Below, in pieces: positions 46,701 through 58,650 of a stretch of DNA of 64,000 bases. The notes below the pieces were generated by a model, which was not told the origin of the DNA, did no database searches, and was given only the letters and a program-made list of their open reading frames with translations. Position 1 is the stretch's first letter. Each line of letters begins with the position of its first letter. The stretch spans positions 13,548,613-13,612,612 of the forward strand of contig NC_016135.3 of NCBI RefSeq assembly GCF_000005505.3, in the 5' to 3' direction. The position numbers and the translations under genes were made by a program. Source of the DNA: Brachypodium distachyon. Taxonomy: Eukaryota > Streptophyta > Magnoliopsida > Poales > Poaceae.

Positions 46701-49051
46701 TAGATTGCATACCAGGTCTGTTATCACAGGGTCAAGTTTGTGACTAGATATCAAACCTACGTAGTACAGTGCCTTTTATGCCTTCTCTTTTGGTACATAA
46801 TTTTAGAAAACAACAAAAGTGATTTATGAATGTGGGATTTGCCTGCAGAAAAATATGGGAGCAAAGCCAGAATGTGAACTGTACCACGTGGAAATTGAAA
46901 AATACGGCAGGGTATCCAATCAACACATTTAACCACTTCAATGTTGTTCAATTCCAAAAATAACTAACACGCATGAGCTCAAAACCTAGGGATACCATTG
47001 TATGATTATGCTGAAGCTATTGAACAGGAAAATGACAAAGATGCTATATGCTCCAGATCATATGATTCTTACCACTATGCTCTATTTTTGACATTTTGTT
47101 TCAGGAAACTTTATGGTATACTTTTATTTGAACTACAGAGTGATTTGTGAGGCTGCAATGTTTGAATTACTTGCAATCACAACCAGTTATGCAACACATT
47201 TCAATTTATCTGCGTAACATGATTGTTTTGCAGGTACTTCCACCATTTTTGGCAGATTTAGTTATTCGGAAATGAGAAGGGCAACAAGAAACTTTAGCAC
47301 CACGTTGGGAGGGAATGATAATGGTACAATATTCAAAGGACAACTGAGCAATGGTTCTGTGGTTGCCATTAGACGCATAGAGAGCACGGCAAAACAAGGC
47401 CAGCTGGAATTTTGCAAAGAAATGGAACTTCTTGGGCGACTGCATCATCGCCATCTTGTTGGACTTAAGGGATTTTGCTTAACAAGATTTGAGAGGTATA
47501 ATATGCTATAAATAAGTTCAAATATCAACCATTTATGGTTCTTTATAATTTTGCACCGTCCAGGTTCCAGGTGTATGAATACATGGAAAATGGAAGCCTT
47601 AAGGACCACCTTCATTGTAATATCTCATGACTCACGTTTCATGCTCATTCTTTGCCTTATGCTACATCATTTGTTGAATTATGTGCAGAAAAGCATTATT
47701 CTCTTTGCAGCGTCAGGTAAACGTCTGCTGCCATGGAAAAATAGGATACAGATTGCCATTGATGTTGCAAATGCTTTGGTAAGTTTCCGGAAGTCAGTGT
47801 TCTGGATTTTGAATTGGCTTAAGTAGGTCATACTTACTTCGTTAAGTTCTTTATCTACCGAAGTCAGCAATTGGATAGTTATTATTGACTTCAAACTTGC
47901 GAACGAACAACAAGTGTATATCAATTTCTATCATTTTCCTTGTCTTGACAGTTGACGCCAAGTATATTTCAAAATGTTATGGTACTGTTGACATTCAATT
48001 ACCAACCGTGAAATTATCTTGGTTTCAGGAGTACCTTCATTTCTACTGTGACCCTCCGTTGTACCATGGAGACATAAAGCCCAGCAATGTCCTGTTGGAC
48101 AAGAATTACCTTGCAAAGGTACCTAGACCTGGTGCATAACTTTCTTACACTGGGATCAATCCCTACTCCACGGAGACTAATGGATTGCTTTTCAATAGCT
48201 TGCTGGCAGTGGCCTTGCACATGGCTCGAGTGGTGGTGATACTACCCTCAATTCCACCCCAGGGACTGTCAAGATCCCGGCAACTGCTGGTAAGAATATT
48301 GTTCTCTTGTCATGATATTCAAGAAAAGGTTTTCTGCTGTTATGCTACAGCAATGTATATTTGAATCAGGGGTAACTTTGTACTCTGTTTTGGATTATGC
48401 CTTCAGTCTACAAGTGAATACTAATTTGTTCAATCAACATTGTCGTCAGTACCGTGCGTGTATCTCCGTGCAGGCTATGTAGACCCAGAGTACGTGGTGA
48501 CTCAAGAGCTGACCGCGAAGAGTGATGTGTATAGCTACGGTGTGCTGCTGCTGGAGCTTGTCACGGGGAGACCTGTGGTGCAGGACAACAGCAGCCTCGT
48601 CGAGTGGTCACGGGACCTGATCGGCACCGACTACCGTCTCCACGAGCTGGTGGACACGGCTGTGGCGGACACGTTCGACCTGGACGAGCTGCAGGTCATG
48701 GCGGATGTGATCCACTGGTGCACCCATAGGGACGGCGACGCGCGGCCGTCCATGAAGCAGGTGCTCCGGATCCTCTACGAGCGGCTGGACCCACTGTCGG
48801 GCGTGTTCGCGCGTGCCGTGGAAGGCGAGCAAGCATACTACTATGGCGGGCAGAGCGGGCGGAAAGGGAGTGTGGGGCACCAGCGGTGGCGAGATGGCGG
48901 TGACGTGATCCAGTTCAGCAGTGAGGCCCGATGCCCACCGTCGTCGTCAAGCACGTCCAGGTCCCACTGCAGCCGCAGCGTGATGCTGGAGTGCAACTCG
49001 CCGGAGACCCAATCCCCTCCCCACGGTGGCCACGGCGCGTTCTTGGTCTGA
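43718..49051 (+). CDS. SPARK-domain receptor-like protein with degenerate kinase
   Basis: Nine exons (43718-43799, 44863-45411, 46317-46604, 47234-47495, 47564-47616, 47711-47778, 48029-48118, 48199-48289, 48474-49051) give 686 residues. There is a signal peptide (about 1-27), a Cys-rich SPARK ectodomain (about 28-210: [39 protein letters not shown]), a membrane span at about 254-278, then a kinase fold. It matches At1g49730-type receptors; the SPARK ectodomain is also found in the mycorrhiza kinase ARK1. Key residues are changed: the Gly loop reads GGNDNG, the VAIK lysine is Arg (AIRR, R353), HRD is HGD (447-449) and DFG is GSG (467-469). YVDPEYV and SDVYSYG are kept. It is therefore probably a pseudokinase that signals by scaffolding. 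The ATG was chosen by the signal peptide; the frame is open upstream to 43325. Confidence 0.93.
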
Positions 49052-49504
49052 ACCGTGATACCACCGGATGGCATTTCCAGCCCATTTTTGTCGATTAATT
49101 AACACATGAGCATGGAAGAGTAGCAGCTGCCGGCCGGTTTCTGAAGCTTATGTCCGTATGGTAGGCCAGGTTTGGTCCTGCGCACTGCGCGCGATTCCGA
49201 CTTGTGACTGATTCTACGCTGGAACCAGTGTGATCGGGAAGCAGGGACCCAGAATCTGATACGGAGTACATGTGGTCTGCGAGCTAGGGTCACGGGAGTC
49301 AGAGATGGCGCGCGTCGAACGATTCCATTCGTGTTCAGATTTCTTTATCTACCGGAGTGCCAGTGGACTGGTCACTGGTGGTGTACTCCCATGAACGGCA
49401 GCGGCCATTGTGCTTCTGTTTTGAGCAGGAAATTTTTTTGAATTATCGTGAGGAGTGCACTCCTGTAGTCCTACATGAGGCTGCGCCTTGTATATACACC
49501 CAGG

Positions 49505-49750
49505 TGGTCACCGCATCAAGACATCCTCCTCTAGAACACCATGAAGGAATTCTATACATCTAACTGTCTCATCTCCCATCCTCTTGACACTGCCAATGAT
49601 ATTAATGGGATTGTTGCTGCCTTTTTTTTTACTGGACTAAGAGTGTCGTCGTAGTCCATATCGTTGCTTGAACCCTTTGGCTACAAGTCTGTAGTCCATG
49701 TCGTTGCTTGAACCCCTTGGCTACAAGTCTTGCTTTTTATCGATCTATGT
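49505..49750 (-). pseudogene. copia reverse transcriptase fragment
   Basis: The minus-strand translation reads [15 protein letters not shown], then [22 protein letters not shown] and, after a frameshift, FLHGVLEEDVLM. These are diagnostic of the RVT_2 domain. A 40-bp tandem duplication (49651-49690 and 49691-49730) repeats the LVAKGFKQR codons. Confidence 0.75.
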
Positions 49751-49934
49751 TTCCAAAAGCTTTTTTTCACCTTATACACCCACTAACAGTCAATGATATT
49801 GCTTGCTTCTTTGCCGGTACCAAGTGTTTTGTATCACCTCTTCAATGCCTCCTGCATTGTATTAGTCCAATTTGGATCACCAAAGGCTTCATATAAAGAC
49901 AGCTACCTCCTATGGAAGGAGCAGGTTTGCTAAC

Positions 49935-50770
49935 AAACCTATGGGGGAATCCAACTTGTCGACATAGTTGACGGCTCCACCCTAGCACCGCCCATTGTCA
50001 TCACCGTTGAGAAGAGGTCGAGCTGATGTGAAATCCAGTATATGTGCGCTGGATTGCCTAGGACCAGATTGTCCTTGGGGACATCCTCTCCAACCCTTGA
50101 AGGAAATCATGGTGCAAGTGATGTCCTGCACCACAGCCACCGAGATATGGCAGGCCCTTAAAGCTGTGTTCACGTCCGTCTGGGGCGTGCATCATGTAGA
50201 CTCGTGGAATCCTCGGCTAGGTAGAGAAGGGCACAAAAAAGATGGCGGACAAAACCAAGACTATTGCAAATTCAATGGCGGCTGTAGGCAATTCTAAGAC
50301 TCCTCGTCATCCATGACGCCTGCAGCCGCCATTGAATCTACCGTAGTCTTGATTTTGGTGAAGTTGTCCGCCATCTTCTATGTGGCCTTCTCTACCTCGT
50401 TGAGGAGCCTGCGAATCTGCACGCTGCACGCCTCGGTGTGGGACGTGAACATGGCTTCAAAGGCATGCCCCATCTTAGCGGCTGTGGTGCAAGACACCAT
50501 CTGCACCATGATTTCCTTTTGACATGTTGGAGAATGTACCCAAGAACAATCTTGTCCTCGGCAACCCAGTGCACATATGGTGGGTTTGGCCACGTCTCGT
50601 CCTCTTCTTCTTCTCCCTTCTTCTCGACGGTGATGACAACGAGCAGTGTCAGGGTGGGGTCATCAACTATGTCGATGAGTTTGTTCCCCACATGTTTGGC
50701 AGAACCTGCGCCTTCCACATAGTTGTCTCTTGTGAGCTTCACCGTAACCATGGGAGCTGTGAGGCCTGCG
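49935..50770. repeat. inverted repeat of copia gag sequence
   Basis: The left arm (49935-50305, + strand coding KEIMVQVMSCTTATEIWQAL) and the right arm (50312-50770, - strand coding KEIMVQMVSCTTAAKMGHAF) meet head to head at about 50306-50319, around CGTCATCCATGACG. The innermost part pairs best: CAATGGCGGCTG against CAGCCGCCATTG. The arms have diverged by substitutions and small indels. Confidence 0.75.
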
Positions 50771-50832
50771 AAGATAGACCAAGAGAATGACATATCAGAG
50801 ATGAGTTCTGAGGATTAAAATCTCTAATACCA

Positions 50833-51058
50833 TGTGAATTATGGCAGTGGTAGTGCACTCTTATAGGAGGCTGCGCCTTGTTTATATACCATCAAGGGAA
50901 CGGTGATTGATCAATATAATCAATCAATCAATTACTTGATTACAGGGAATTAGAATCACCCTCGCTTGATCTCCAAGTTAGACTATACAAGGTATCTATA
51001 TGGGTACAGGGCAAGGCAAATTGGTCTATCTTGCCATATATACCTCATCACTCGAACA
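50833..51058 (-). repeat. LTR of the copia element
   Basis: The 226-bp LTR has TG...CA ends when read on the minus strand (TGTTCGAGTG to AATTCACA). The primer-binding site abuts its end. A duplicated target site was not found. Confidence 0.65.
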
Positions 51059-53886
51059 ATTTGATAGAAGTAAATTGTGAACCAGACAAGAATGAACGGT
51101 AATCTTTATTGATGATTGATTGTATAAATATATAGGGGATTAAATATGGCAGTTTCCGAAGACAAGACTCCCGAATGGCGACTTCCGACAGTTTTTGGAG
51201 GAATCGTGGATGCCACGGTTAAGGAGTGATTCTCCTTAATTAATATTTGTTAATTAATCTTAACACAATTTTCCATGTGCAAGTTTAGTTTACTTGTTAG
51301 CCGCTCTGACCGTGGATTTGGCTTTGTTTGGCCATGAAAATAAAGCAGGCTAGTCTCACCTGTTCACACAAAAAAAGCAGGGTTTGTGCACCGGTGTACC
51401 GCCGACACAATTACCGAGCGGCCGAGCCCTGTCCGCTGGGCACCGTTGGGTTGGCAATTACGGAGCACTACTCCCGACAACAGACGTTGCCTCGTTTCCA
51501 CGAGCGGAACGCCAAGGTCATTTCTGTGGGATCGGCGGTGTTCACATCGACAGACTCAAAGTCAATGCTGTTGTCACGGCTTACGGTGCATTCCATGCTT
51601 TAACTAATCCAAGACCAAGAACAGTTGAGCTCCTCACGGTCACTGCATTTGAACCTCCCTTTGGTTTCTTTTTTAGCGATTAAGCTCCTGAAACGCAACA
51701 AGGATTAGGTGGGACGAGCAAAAGCAGCAAAAGGGGACAGAACGGGGTTCCAAAACAGGAGCGGGGGTTCCAAATCCAGGGAGCTTTCTCATTCCTCACG
51801 TCTCTCTCGCGGGCTTAAACAAATCCCTGGTAAGCAGCGCGCATGCACATGAGCTGGCGGCGTTTGGCGTTGCCCCTTTATCTGCTTACACAGCTCCACG
51901 TCTCTCCCGGTCCCGTACAGACTGACAGGGCCCTTCCTCAGCAGGCGGGTTTGGTCGCTAGTCGCTACGGACACTTTCCCCGCTTCGGTGCTTGGCGCCA
52001 TTTTGGCTGATTCCTCTAGCATTTCCGCGTGTTGCTGCTACGATCGAATCGGAAATGTTAGCACAGAAATGGTTTAAAGCATCGACCATTTGTGTCGAGT
52101 GAGATAACTCTCTCTCTCTTTTTTTATGCGGGTGGAGTGAGATTACTCGACAGGAGTCTATAAACAGTGAAAGTGAAGTCCGATGATTTATGTCCGCATC
52201 AATGATAGCTAGACAGCTAGTTAAAGATCGAATAGCCCGATGGTAAGTAATAACAGTCTAGGACTTGGTTTTACACGATGTGAACTTTCTTGGATCTTTC
52301 GTCGTCGTGTGTTCCTAATATCGATCCCATCCATGTGAACAATATGCAAAGGAAACATGTTGGAGCAATGCCATAATCCCCGTGAACGTATCCCAGACCA
52401 TATGACGAGAGAGTAGTCACGTGGCGGTGGCGCCTTCTTTCGTAGGTGGGTGACGACGCGCGCGCGAGAGAGAACAGAACAAGGATATTACGTTTGATGA
52501 TCAGAGGGAGAGATAAACAAGGTTAACGTTCTATTAACCTACTCCTGCTGTCCTACCACTGATGTAAAAACCCAAAACTGTGCTTCCTTACGCCTCTTTG
52601 ACCCGCACGATTTAAAAAACACATGAATAAGAAAAGCATGAGAACCGAATGTCATGCCGTGTTGAATGCTACAAATAACCCAAAAAAAAATGTAATCTCC
52701 TATATCTAACTAAGTAGAAGAACGCCGCTACTTGATTTCTCTCAACATGCAATATTACCACATCATCATATCATTAATTTGTTCACTCTTATTTAGTAAA
52801 AAATTCATATTTTTTGTACATACATGCTACATTTCATCAAGCTACCCTCCACTAAATGAAAAATCTATCATACAATTTCATTATATGTTTTCAATTTTGG
52901 ATACTCTTCCGTTGCTACTCAATTTCACTCACGTATGTTAACTAAAATTTTTCGCAACAACGTGTGGGGCATCATCTAGTAATGATGTTTGACTACACCA
53001 CATGAAAAATACATGAACTCAATAGGATCCAATCGGAGATCAACATAACTCCAAAGGAAATACTTCGCTTGTTTATTGCAAACCTAATAGATTTTTCGAT
53101 GAAATTCTCACTCCATTGAATTTCCTATGAAAAACTATAAACCAAATGAGCTCTAAGGCCTTTTTTGGTCTCGAGTTTTTCCAAGAAAAAGAATCAAAAG
53201 ATTGAGAATTGCAAAAGAAAATTCGATATAGATGCATTTGGTTTGTAGGAAACAAGCAAAGGAAATTGAGCATGAACTCCAACCTTTTTTCTGTTTAGGA
53301 ACGAGGCAGGACGCTTCCTTACCTAGGAATGCAATCCTATCACCATCCATACTCTTCAATTTTTCATATCTTTCACTTGTTCAGACCGAATGAGTCCTAA
53401 AGGCCTCTTTGGTTTATAAGTGAAATTTGTCCAAATATGAATGTATGTATATAAAAAAATCTATATATATGCGATATTTCGTCAATTATATGGAACGGAG
53501 GAAGTATTATTTTTTATTTTATTTTCTTGACATATACCCCACTGGATAGTTCGACGCCGTCGTAGTTGCCGGTGGTACAACTTGCGCGGATCCGCGTTCC
53601 CCAGACCATCCCCGGAGCCGGAAGTCACCGCTCCGCACTCCTCCCAAGTCCCAACTACCCGAGCCGGGACGCGAGCCGATCCTCCGCGCACGCCACACCC
53701 CTACACGACGAGAGCAAAAACAGACGTGGGCGCGCACTACGCCCTCTACACACATCCACGCGACCACGCGCTACAAGAGACAGCCACGCCACGCACACGA
53801 ACGCCGCGAGCGACCAAAGGAGAAGACGACCAAGAATTAGCCCGAGGTTCAGGTGGAGGCCGGAGCCGCACGCACGACCGGAAGCA
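51059..53886. other. intergenic region, no gene recognised
   Basis: The DNA is mostly AT-rich, with a GC-richer block at 51380-51560 whose overlapping short ORFs show no domain. A piece at 51098-51130 (AACGGTAATC, TGATTGATTG) resembles the nearby copia LTR. A Tourist MITE and MITE edges occupy 53135-53505. The promoter and 5' UTR of the LEA_2 gene are at about 53560-53886. Confidence 0.55.
53157..53397. mobile_element. Tourist-like MITE, 241 bp
   Basis: TAA at 53154-53156 and 53398-53400 flank ends GGCCTTTTTTGGTCT and AGACCGAATGAGTCC (inverted, 11 of 15 matching). The TAA duplication is typical of PIF/Harbinger elements. MITE-like ends also abut on both outer sides (ACCAAATGAGCTC at 53141-53153 and AGGCCTCTTTGGT at 53401-53413). 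Confidence 0.6.
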
Positions 53887-55579
53887 ATGCACCACGCGAA
53901 GACGGACTCGGAGGTGACCTCGAGCATGGCGCCGTCGTCGCCGCCTGCGCGGGCGGCCTACTACGTGCAGTCGCCGAGCCACGACGACGGGGAGCACAAG
54001 ACCACGGCCGCCTCCTCCTTCCACTCCTCCCCGGCCGCCTCCCCGCCGCGCTCCCTCGGGAACCACTCCAGGGAGTCCTCCTCCTCGCGCTTCTCCGGCA
54101 AGGTCCTCCCTTCCTCCGCCGCCACCGGCTCCTCCCGCCGCACTGGCCCCGGCGGACGCGGCGGCGAGGCGGGTGCGGGAGCGGGGGGACGGCGCAGCAG
54201 CCCCTGGATGAAGGAGGCGGCCATCGAGGAGGAAGGGCTCCTCATGGAGGACGACTCCGAGGACGCCGCCCACGGCGGCGGATTCGCGGCGCTCCCGAAG
54301 AAGGTCCGCTACGGGCTCGGCTTCGTCGGCGCCTTCTTCGCGCTCTTCTTCTTCTTCGCCCTCATCCTCTGGGGCGCCAGCCGCAACCAGAAGCCCGTCG
54401 TCTCCCTCAACGTCAGAAATCCACTTCTCTTCCTCTTGGATTCATCTTCAGTTTGCTTCTCTATGCATGCTCGGCCTCAACTGATTCCTCAATTGCTGCT
54501 GCTGCAGAGCGTGACGTTCCACAACTTCGTGATCCAGGCTGGGACGGACGCGTCGCTGGTGCCCACGGAGCTGTCCACCATCAACGCCACCGTCAAGCTC
54601 ACCTTCCGCAACACGGGGACCTTCTTCGGCGTGCACGTCACCGCGCAGCCCGTCACGCTATACTACTCCCAGCTCCTCATGGCCTCCGGCAACGTAAGCA
54701 CCCCCGCATCCTCCTCATGCCGATTTGTTTCTTTGTGTGCCCGTTTGTACGATTGGCCGGTGGATCCAACGGAATGGTAAAATCTCACTAGATTTTTTTT
54801 ACAACAAGACTCTTTTTACTGGGTCTGAATCACAATGCTAAATCCTAAACATGGCTGGGAAGATTTCTCGTTAGAAACTAGTAAGATGCAAACTTGAATT
54901 AGATATTAATTAGCATGGCAAACTGGAATGCTAGATATAGCAGCATCATATTGCAGTGGCAAATAATTACACCCTGCTCTGGTTTCTGGATATGAACATT
55001 GGAGTACAGCTGCACACATTGACCGAAACAACCATGCTTCAGCTGTGATAACGTCTGCCGATCGCAACACGAAAGCAGAGGCCACTCCATTCCACACCGC
55101 TGACAAAGCTTGAACATCACACCTTCATCACGGGTCGCCGTCATCCTATTCACATTCGTCATTTCTTTCCCTTTTTTTCCCGGGGTCAAAGAATAAATAA
55201 ATCAAATTCACACTCACCCAATGTGCAAAACCATACGTAATCATCATCCATTCATTAATGCCTGATCCTCACAACTGCCACACAGATGAAGTACTTTTAC
55301 CAGCCGAGGAAGAGCCAGCGCAACGTGGCGGTGACGGTGGTGGGGAGCAAGGTGCCGCTCTACGGCGGCGGCGCCGGGCTGAGCAGCACCCCGGGGCCCA
55401 AGGGCGCACCGCCGCCGCCGGTGCCGCTGCAGCTGACGTTGAGGATCAGGGCGCGGGCGCTGGTGCTGGGGAAGCTTGTGAAGCCCAAGTTCTACAGCGA
55501 CTTCCAGTGCAGCCTCCGCCTGGATGTGGCCAAGCTCGGCAAGCCCGTCTCCCTCAAGAAATCCTGCACGCACGTCTAA
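53887..55579 (+). CDS. LEA_2 / NDR1-HIN1-like membrane protein
   Basis: Three exons (53887-54411, 54508-54693, 55286-55579) encode 334 residues. A long, disordered Ser/Gly/Pro-rich N-terminus includes AYYVQSPSHDD, a motif shared by this plant subfamily. One membrane span lies at about 142-163 (GFVGAFFALFFFFALILWG), then a LEA_2 domain at about 180-310 (FHNFVIQAGTD, TINATVKLTFRNTG, FFGVHVTAQPV, then RNVAVTVVGSKVPLYG). Topology is probably N-in with the LEA_2 part outside or in the lumen, as in NHL proteins. The molecular role is not defined. The start was chosen at MHHAKTDSEV, which fits the subfamily; the frame is open 107 codons further back to 53566. Confidence 0.92.
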
Positions 55580-58007
55580 TTAAGCTGCCATTTTTGTTCT
55601 TCTGTTCCTTCTTTTCTTTTTGCCCTCATGTTGTCGTTGCATATGTGTTGATGTAATGTGATAGTACCTTGGATATATGATTTGGACGGTGGAGGAGGAA
55701 TTGCCGTAGTGGATGTGTTTGTACAGATCAGTTTTGTTGCAGACATTTGGGATGGAATCACGGAATGGATGGTTTGCTAGATGAATAATTTATGCGTTTC
55801 TTGCTGCGTTTTCTCCGGACGGTGCGGCGTGGGTTCTGTGACGCGTTGAGTTGCCAATGCGGAAGGCGTTGCTTATGTTTCTGGTGCAGTACGGATTAGC
55901 TGCACGTTGCTGTCCCATCAGTGTATAGCCGCTCCGATCAACTGCGATATGATTGCTTCCTTCCTTCCCAGAAGAAAGTACCCATCCAAGAATTAGTTCT
56001 TCCTACCTTACAGATGCATTGCTTACATTTGCTCCACGAGCTCTGCAGCCTCTGATGGTTACATTACTCACTCATTAGTAGTAGTAGTCCTTCTCACAGT
56101 GAAATCTGCTCCTATGAATCACCGAAACGAACCTCTTATTATTGTGCAGAGCCGTTTCCCTGTTGCAGATCAATAGCTCGACTGGTATTGAAGGATTTGG
56201 GGTCAGTACTCAGTAAAGGTGTCGAGGGATCTCACTTGACTTCACATCACATGGAAGCTGTCAGGAAGGGAATGGCCGAATTCAGTTTCCGCTCATGGCA
56301 TTTATGAGAGCGTGTACGGCACAGGGAACACTGTGCCAGATGCATCGATCGGCTGTACGTTTAGTTTTGTAGTGCTTGTACACACAAGTACCGGTAATCA
56401 CTGGCAGTACGGATTAGCTTAATTTTGCAGCTGAAGCGTGCGGTGCTGCTGACTTAGAATCTGTAGTTCATTGTGGATAATAGTTTAGCTCTTATTTCTA
56501 ACAGAGGCCGGCACCGAAGTGTCCATACTCCGGAGTTCCACGACCAGGATCAGCTATGTATTCACCAGATTGCTTGGCACTTATTTTAAAGTGCGATCTC
56601 ATCAGCTCAAAGTCAAAGCCAGGGGCATACGGTATTTGCTAAATACTCCTACAATTTTCTAGTGCCAAACTGCCAGTATACAATATCTGAAGGGTCGAGA
56701 ACGAGAGCTTGAACGCGTCAAGCCCATTTCAGTCTCTGTGTGTTCCGATCATAAAATAGATCAATCTTTCTGATGATGACCGATTAGATTGTGAAATAGG
56801 AACTATTTTTGCTTGGTCTTTGACCTCGACGCGAAAAATATTCAAGTATCACTGTACCAGACCAGTTTTTGTGAATCGCCAGACGAATGAGTTTTTCTAG
56901 CTCTATAGACGTTCCAGCCCATGGAACCCTGATCAGGAAGGTCCATAAGATTCCTAGCTATGGCCCATGTCTAACCTGGACGAATTTAAAAAAACACACC
57001 CCGAAACGAGCCCAAGCAGCTTTGGCACAGGTCTCTCAGGGACCAGTTCAAAACAAGGAAGAGAAAAGAACGAACCCTTTGTTTTGGCCCATGTTGGTAC
57101 AGTAAAGACTTGGGCCAAAAAGCGATGTAGGGAATTTAAATGCGACAGCTGGATGGGCCAGACCTGGACCAAATACATTCGGAATACATATAGGCCGACA
57201 TGCTCTACTAAAACCAATCGAACTTCCTGCGCCGGACGATAACAGTGAAACGATGGAGGGGATAGATTGATGCAGAACTAAATTGTTGGTGACCAAATTT
57301 TGTACCAATGGTGAACTTTTTTCGAAAAGGAGGGAAAACCTCTGAGCTCTGCATAGATTGATGCAAAAAGCTTAAATTTGTTAAAGTTGTATTACAAGTA
57401 AACAACCAATCGCAACAAGTTTGAAAAAGATTACACTTTACCAAACCTATTGCTAACACGCCACCCAAACTGGTTGAAATATTTGCGACAGTATCCACAC
57501 GTTCCACTTAGACTTCAAAGAATTCCTGGCATCCGGCCGGTGCAGTAGGGCAGGACCAGGAGCGGATCCAGTATGATGCCCGATTACTAGTCGTAAAAAA
57601 ATACAATATGATATCATCAAATAAACTTCATCGTTCGGTCGATGAATGGCTCGGTGCCTTAGATCAACGACTGTATGAAACTGAAAAAAAAAACACGGCG
57701 CAAGATGAAAAACATAGATGAGAAGACCTACAAGAGAGATTGAGAGAATCAGGGTTGCCGAAGAACTAGCAAGGTTTTTGCACAGCTAGAGTTCCTTACA
57801 ACAAAGAGCTTAATTTCTTTTGCAACTATAGGACGGGGCGAGAAGAGAAGAGGATATGTGCCTTTGTTTTAGAGCAAAATGCTGGTTTTACTGATTCGAT
57901 CAATGCAAACAGTCAATCCTTACTACGCCGAAATATGTTGCAAGGCCCCTCCCAATGATACGTCTCGCCGGAGCAATCACATTGAGTAACAAAAAAAGAA
58001 AAAAGAT
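55580..58007. other. 3' UTR and intergenic DNA
   Basis: The LEA_2 gene's 3' UTR probably reaches about 55790. The rest has no gene that I recognise; the open frames at 56887-57308 overlap on both strands and have no domain. A retroposon-like tail on the minus strand begins at 57316. Confidence 0.55.
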
Positions 58008-58247
58008 ATGACTACAAACAGCAATGAGACTGCAACACAGGAGCTGCTTGCGCGGGTGTGCGGCCTCTTGGGTGAGAATGCGAAGCTTGATGAAATTACT
58101 CGTGCGGCATACATGGATATGTTCAAGAGCCCGTTGTCTCCGCGCTCCATCGCAGCAATTGAAAGCCTCGTTAAGAATGTGGAGATGGTGAAGAAGAAGA
58201 AACCAAAGAAAGGTTGCGCCAAGGAGAAGGCGACCACAATTGTTTGA
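58008..58247 (+). CDS. small hypothetical ORF, probably transposon-derived
   Basis: This 79-residue ORF starts MTTNSNETATQELLARVCG and contains DEITRAAYMDMFKSPLSP and a basic C-terminus (KKKKPKKGC). It is open, uninterrupted and followed 390 bp later by a retroposon-type tail. I recall similar short segments in grass transposon-associated proteins but cannot name the family. No splice sites or promoter support a stand-alone gene. Confidence 0.4.
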   Translation: MTTNSNETATQELLARVCGLLGENAKLDEITRAAYMDMFKSPLSPRSIAAIESLVKNVEMVKKKKPKKGCAKEKATTIV

Positions 58248-58650
58248 TGGATCTTTCTCAGTTTTCTAGGTCATCAGTGTTGCCGGCATCTATTATGTTG
58301 TGGTGGTTGATGTTGTCAGTGTGGTTTCAGTGGTTCTCTGTTAGTCGCCGTTTTCGCTTAGGCAATGTTGGTTGTGTGTCGACGGATCGCTCTGCTGACG
58401 TGCGGGATAAGAAGGCAATGTTGGTTGTGTGTCAATGGATCGCTTTGCTGACGTGTGGGAGAAGAAGGCTCGCCTCTTCAAGATGGTGCACGACACTTGT
58501 TACGCAATGTTTTGTTGTTTCTTATTTTGGGAGTAGTCAACATGTGGGGCAGTGAACTTTGCGTTTATCCTTAAAAACGAGTTGTCTGTAACAAATTGCT
58601 TTCTTCTTAATGAAGAGGCAGAGCTCCCGCTGGTTTCTAATAGAAAAAAA
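58248..58650 (+). mobile_element. retroposon 3' end with poly(A)
   Basis: Two 53-bp tandem copies (58361-58413 and 58414-58466) share GGCAATGTTGGTTGTGTGTC. The segment closes with CTTCTTAATGAAGAGGCAG, AGCTCCCGCTGGTTTC and a short A run (58644-58650), the form of many grass LINE 3' ends. The 5' boundary and a target-site duplication were not found. Confidence 0.5.

Larger units (their letters stand above)
49440..51058 (-). mobile_element. decayed Ty1-copia element with inverted gag piece
   Basis: This minus-sense element has a 5' LTR at 50833-51058, a primer-binding site (TGGTATTAGAG, complement at 50822-50832, matching initiator tRNA-Met), gag on the minus strand (about 50790-50312), an inverted gag copy on the plus strand (49935-50305), and a short RT piece on the minus strand. 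A partial LTR near 49440-49500 shares GTGCACTC and GAGGCTGCGCCTTGT with the right LTR. Integrase and most of RT are gone. Confidence 0.72.

Noticed and set aside
53853..54791. 312-codon open frame overlapping the LEA_2 gene
   Set aside because: It is another frame of the same GC-rich exon, Arg-rich and without domains; the LEA_2 frame has the membrane span and family motifs.
58361..58466. CRISPR-like repeat
   Set aside because: Only two adjacent copies without spacers, in a plant retroposon tail.
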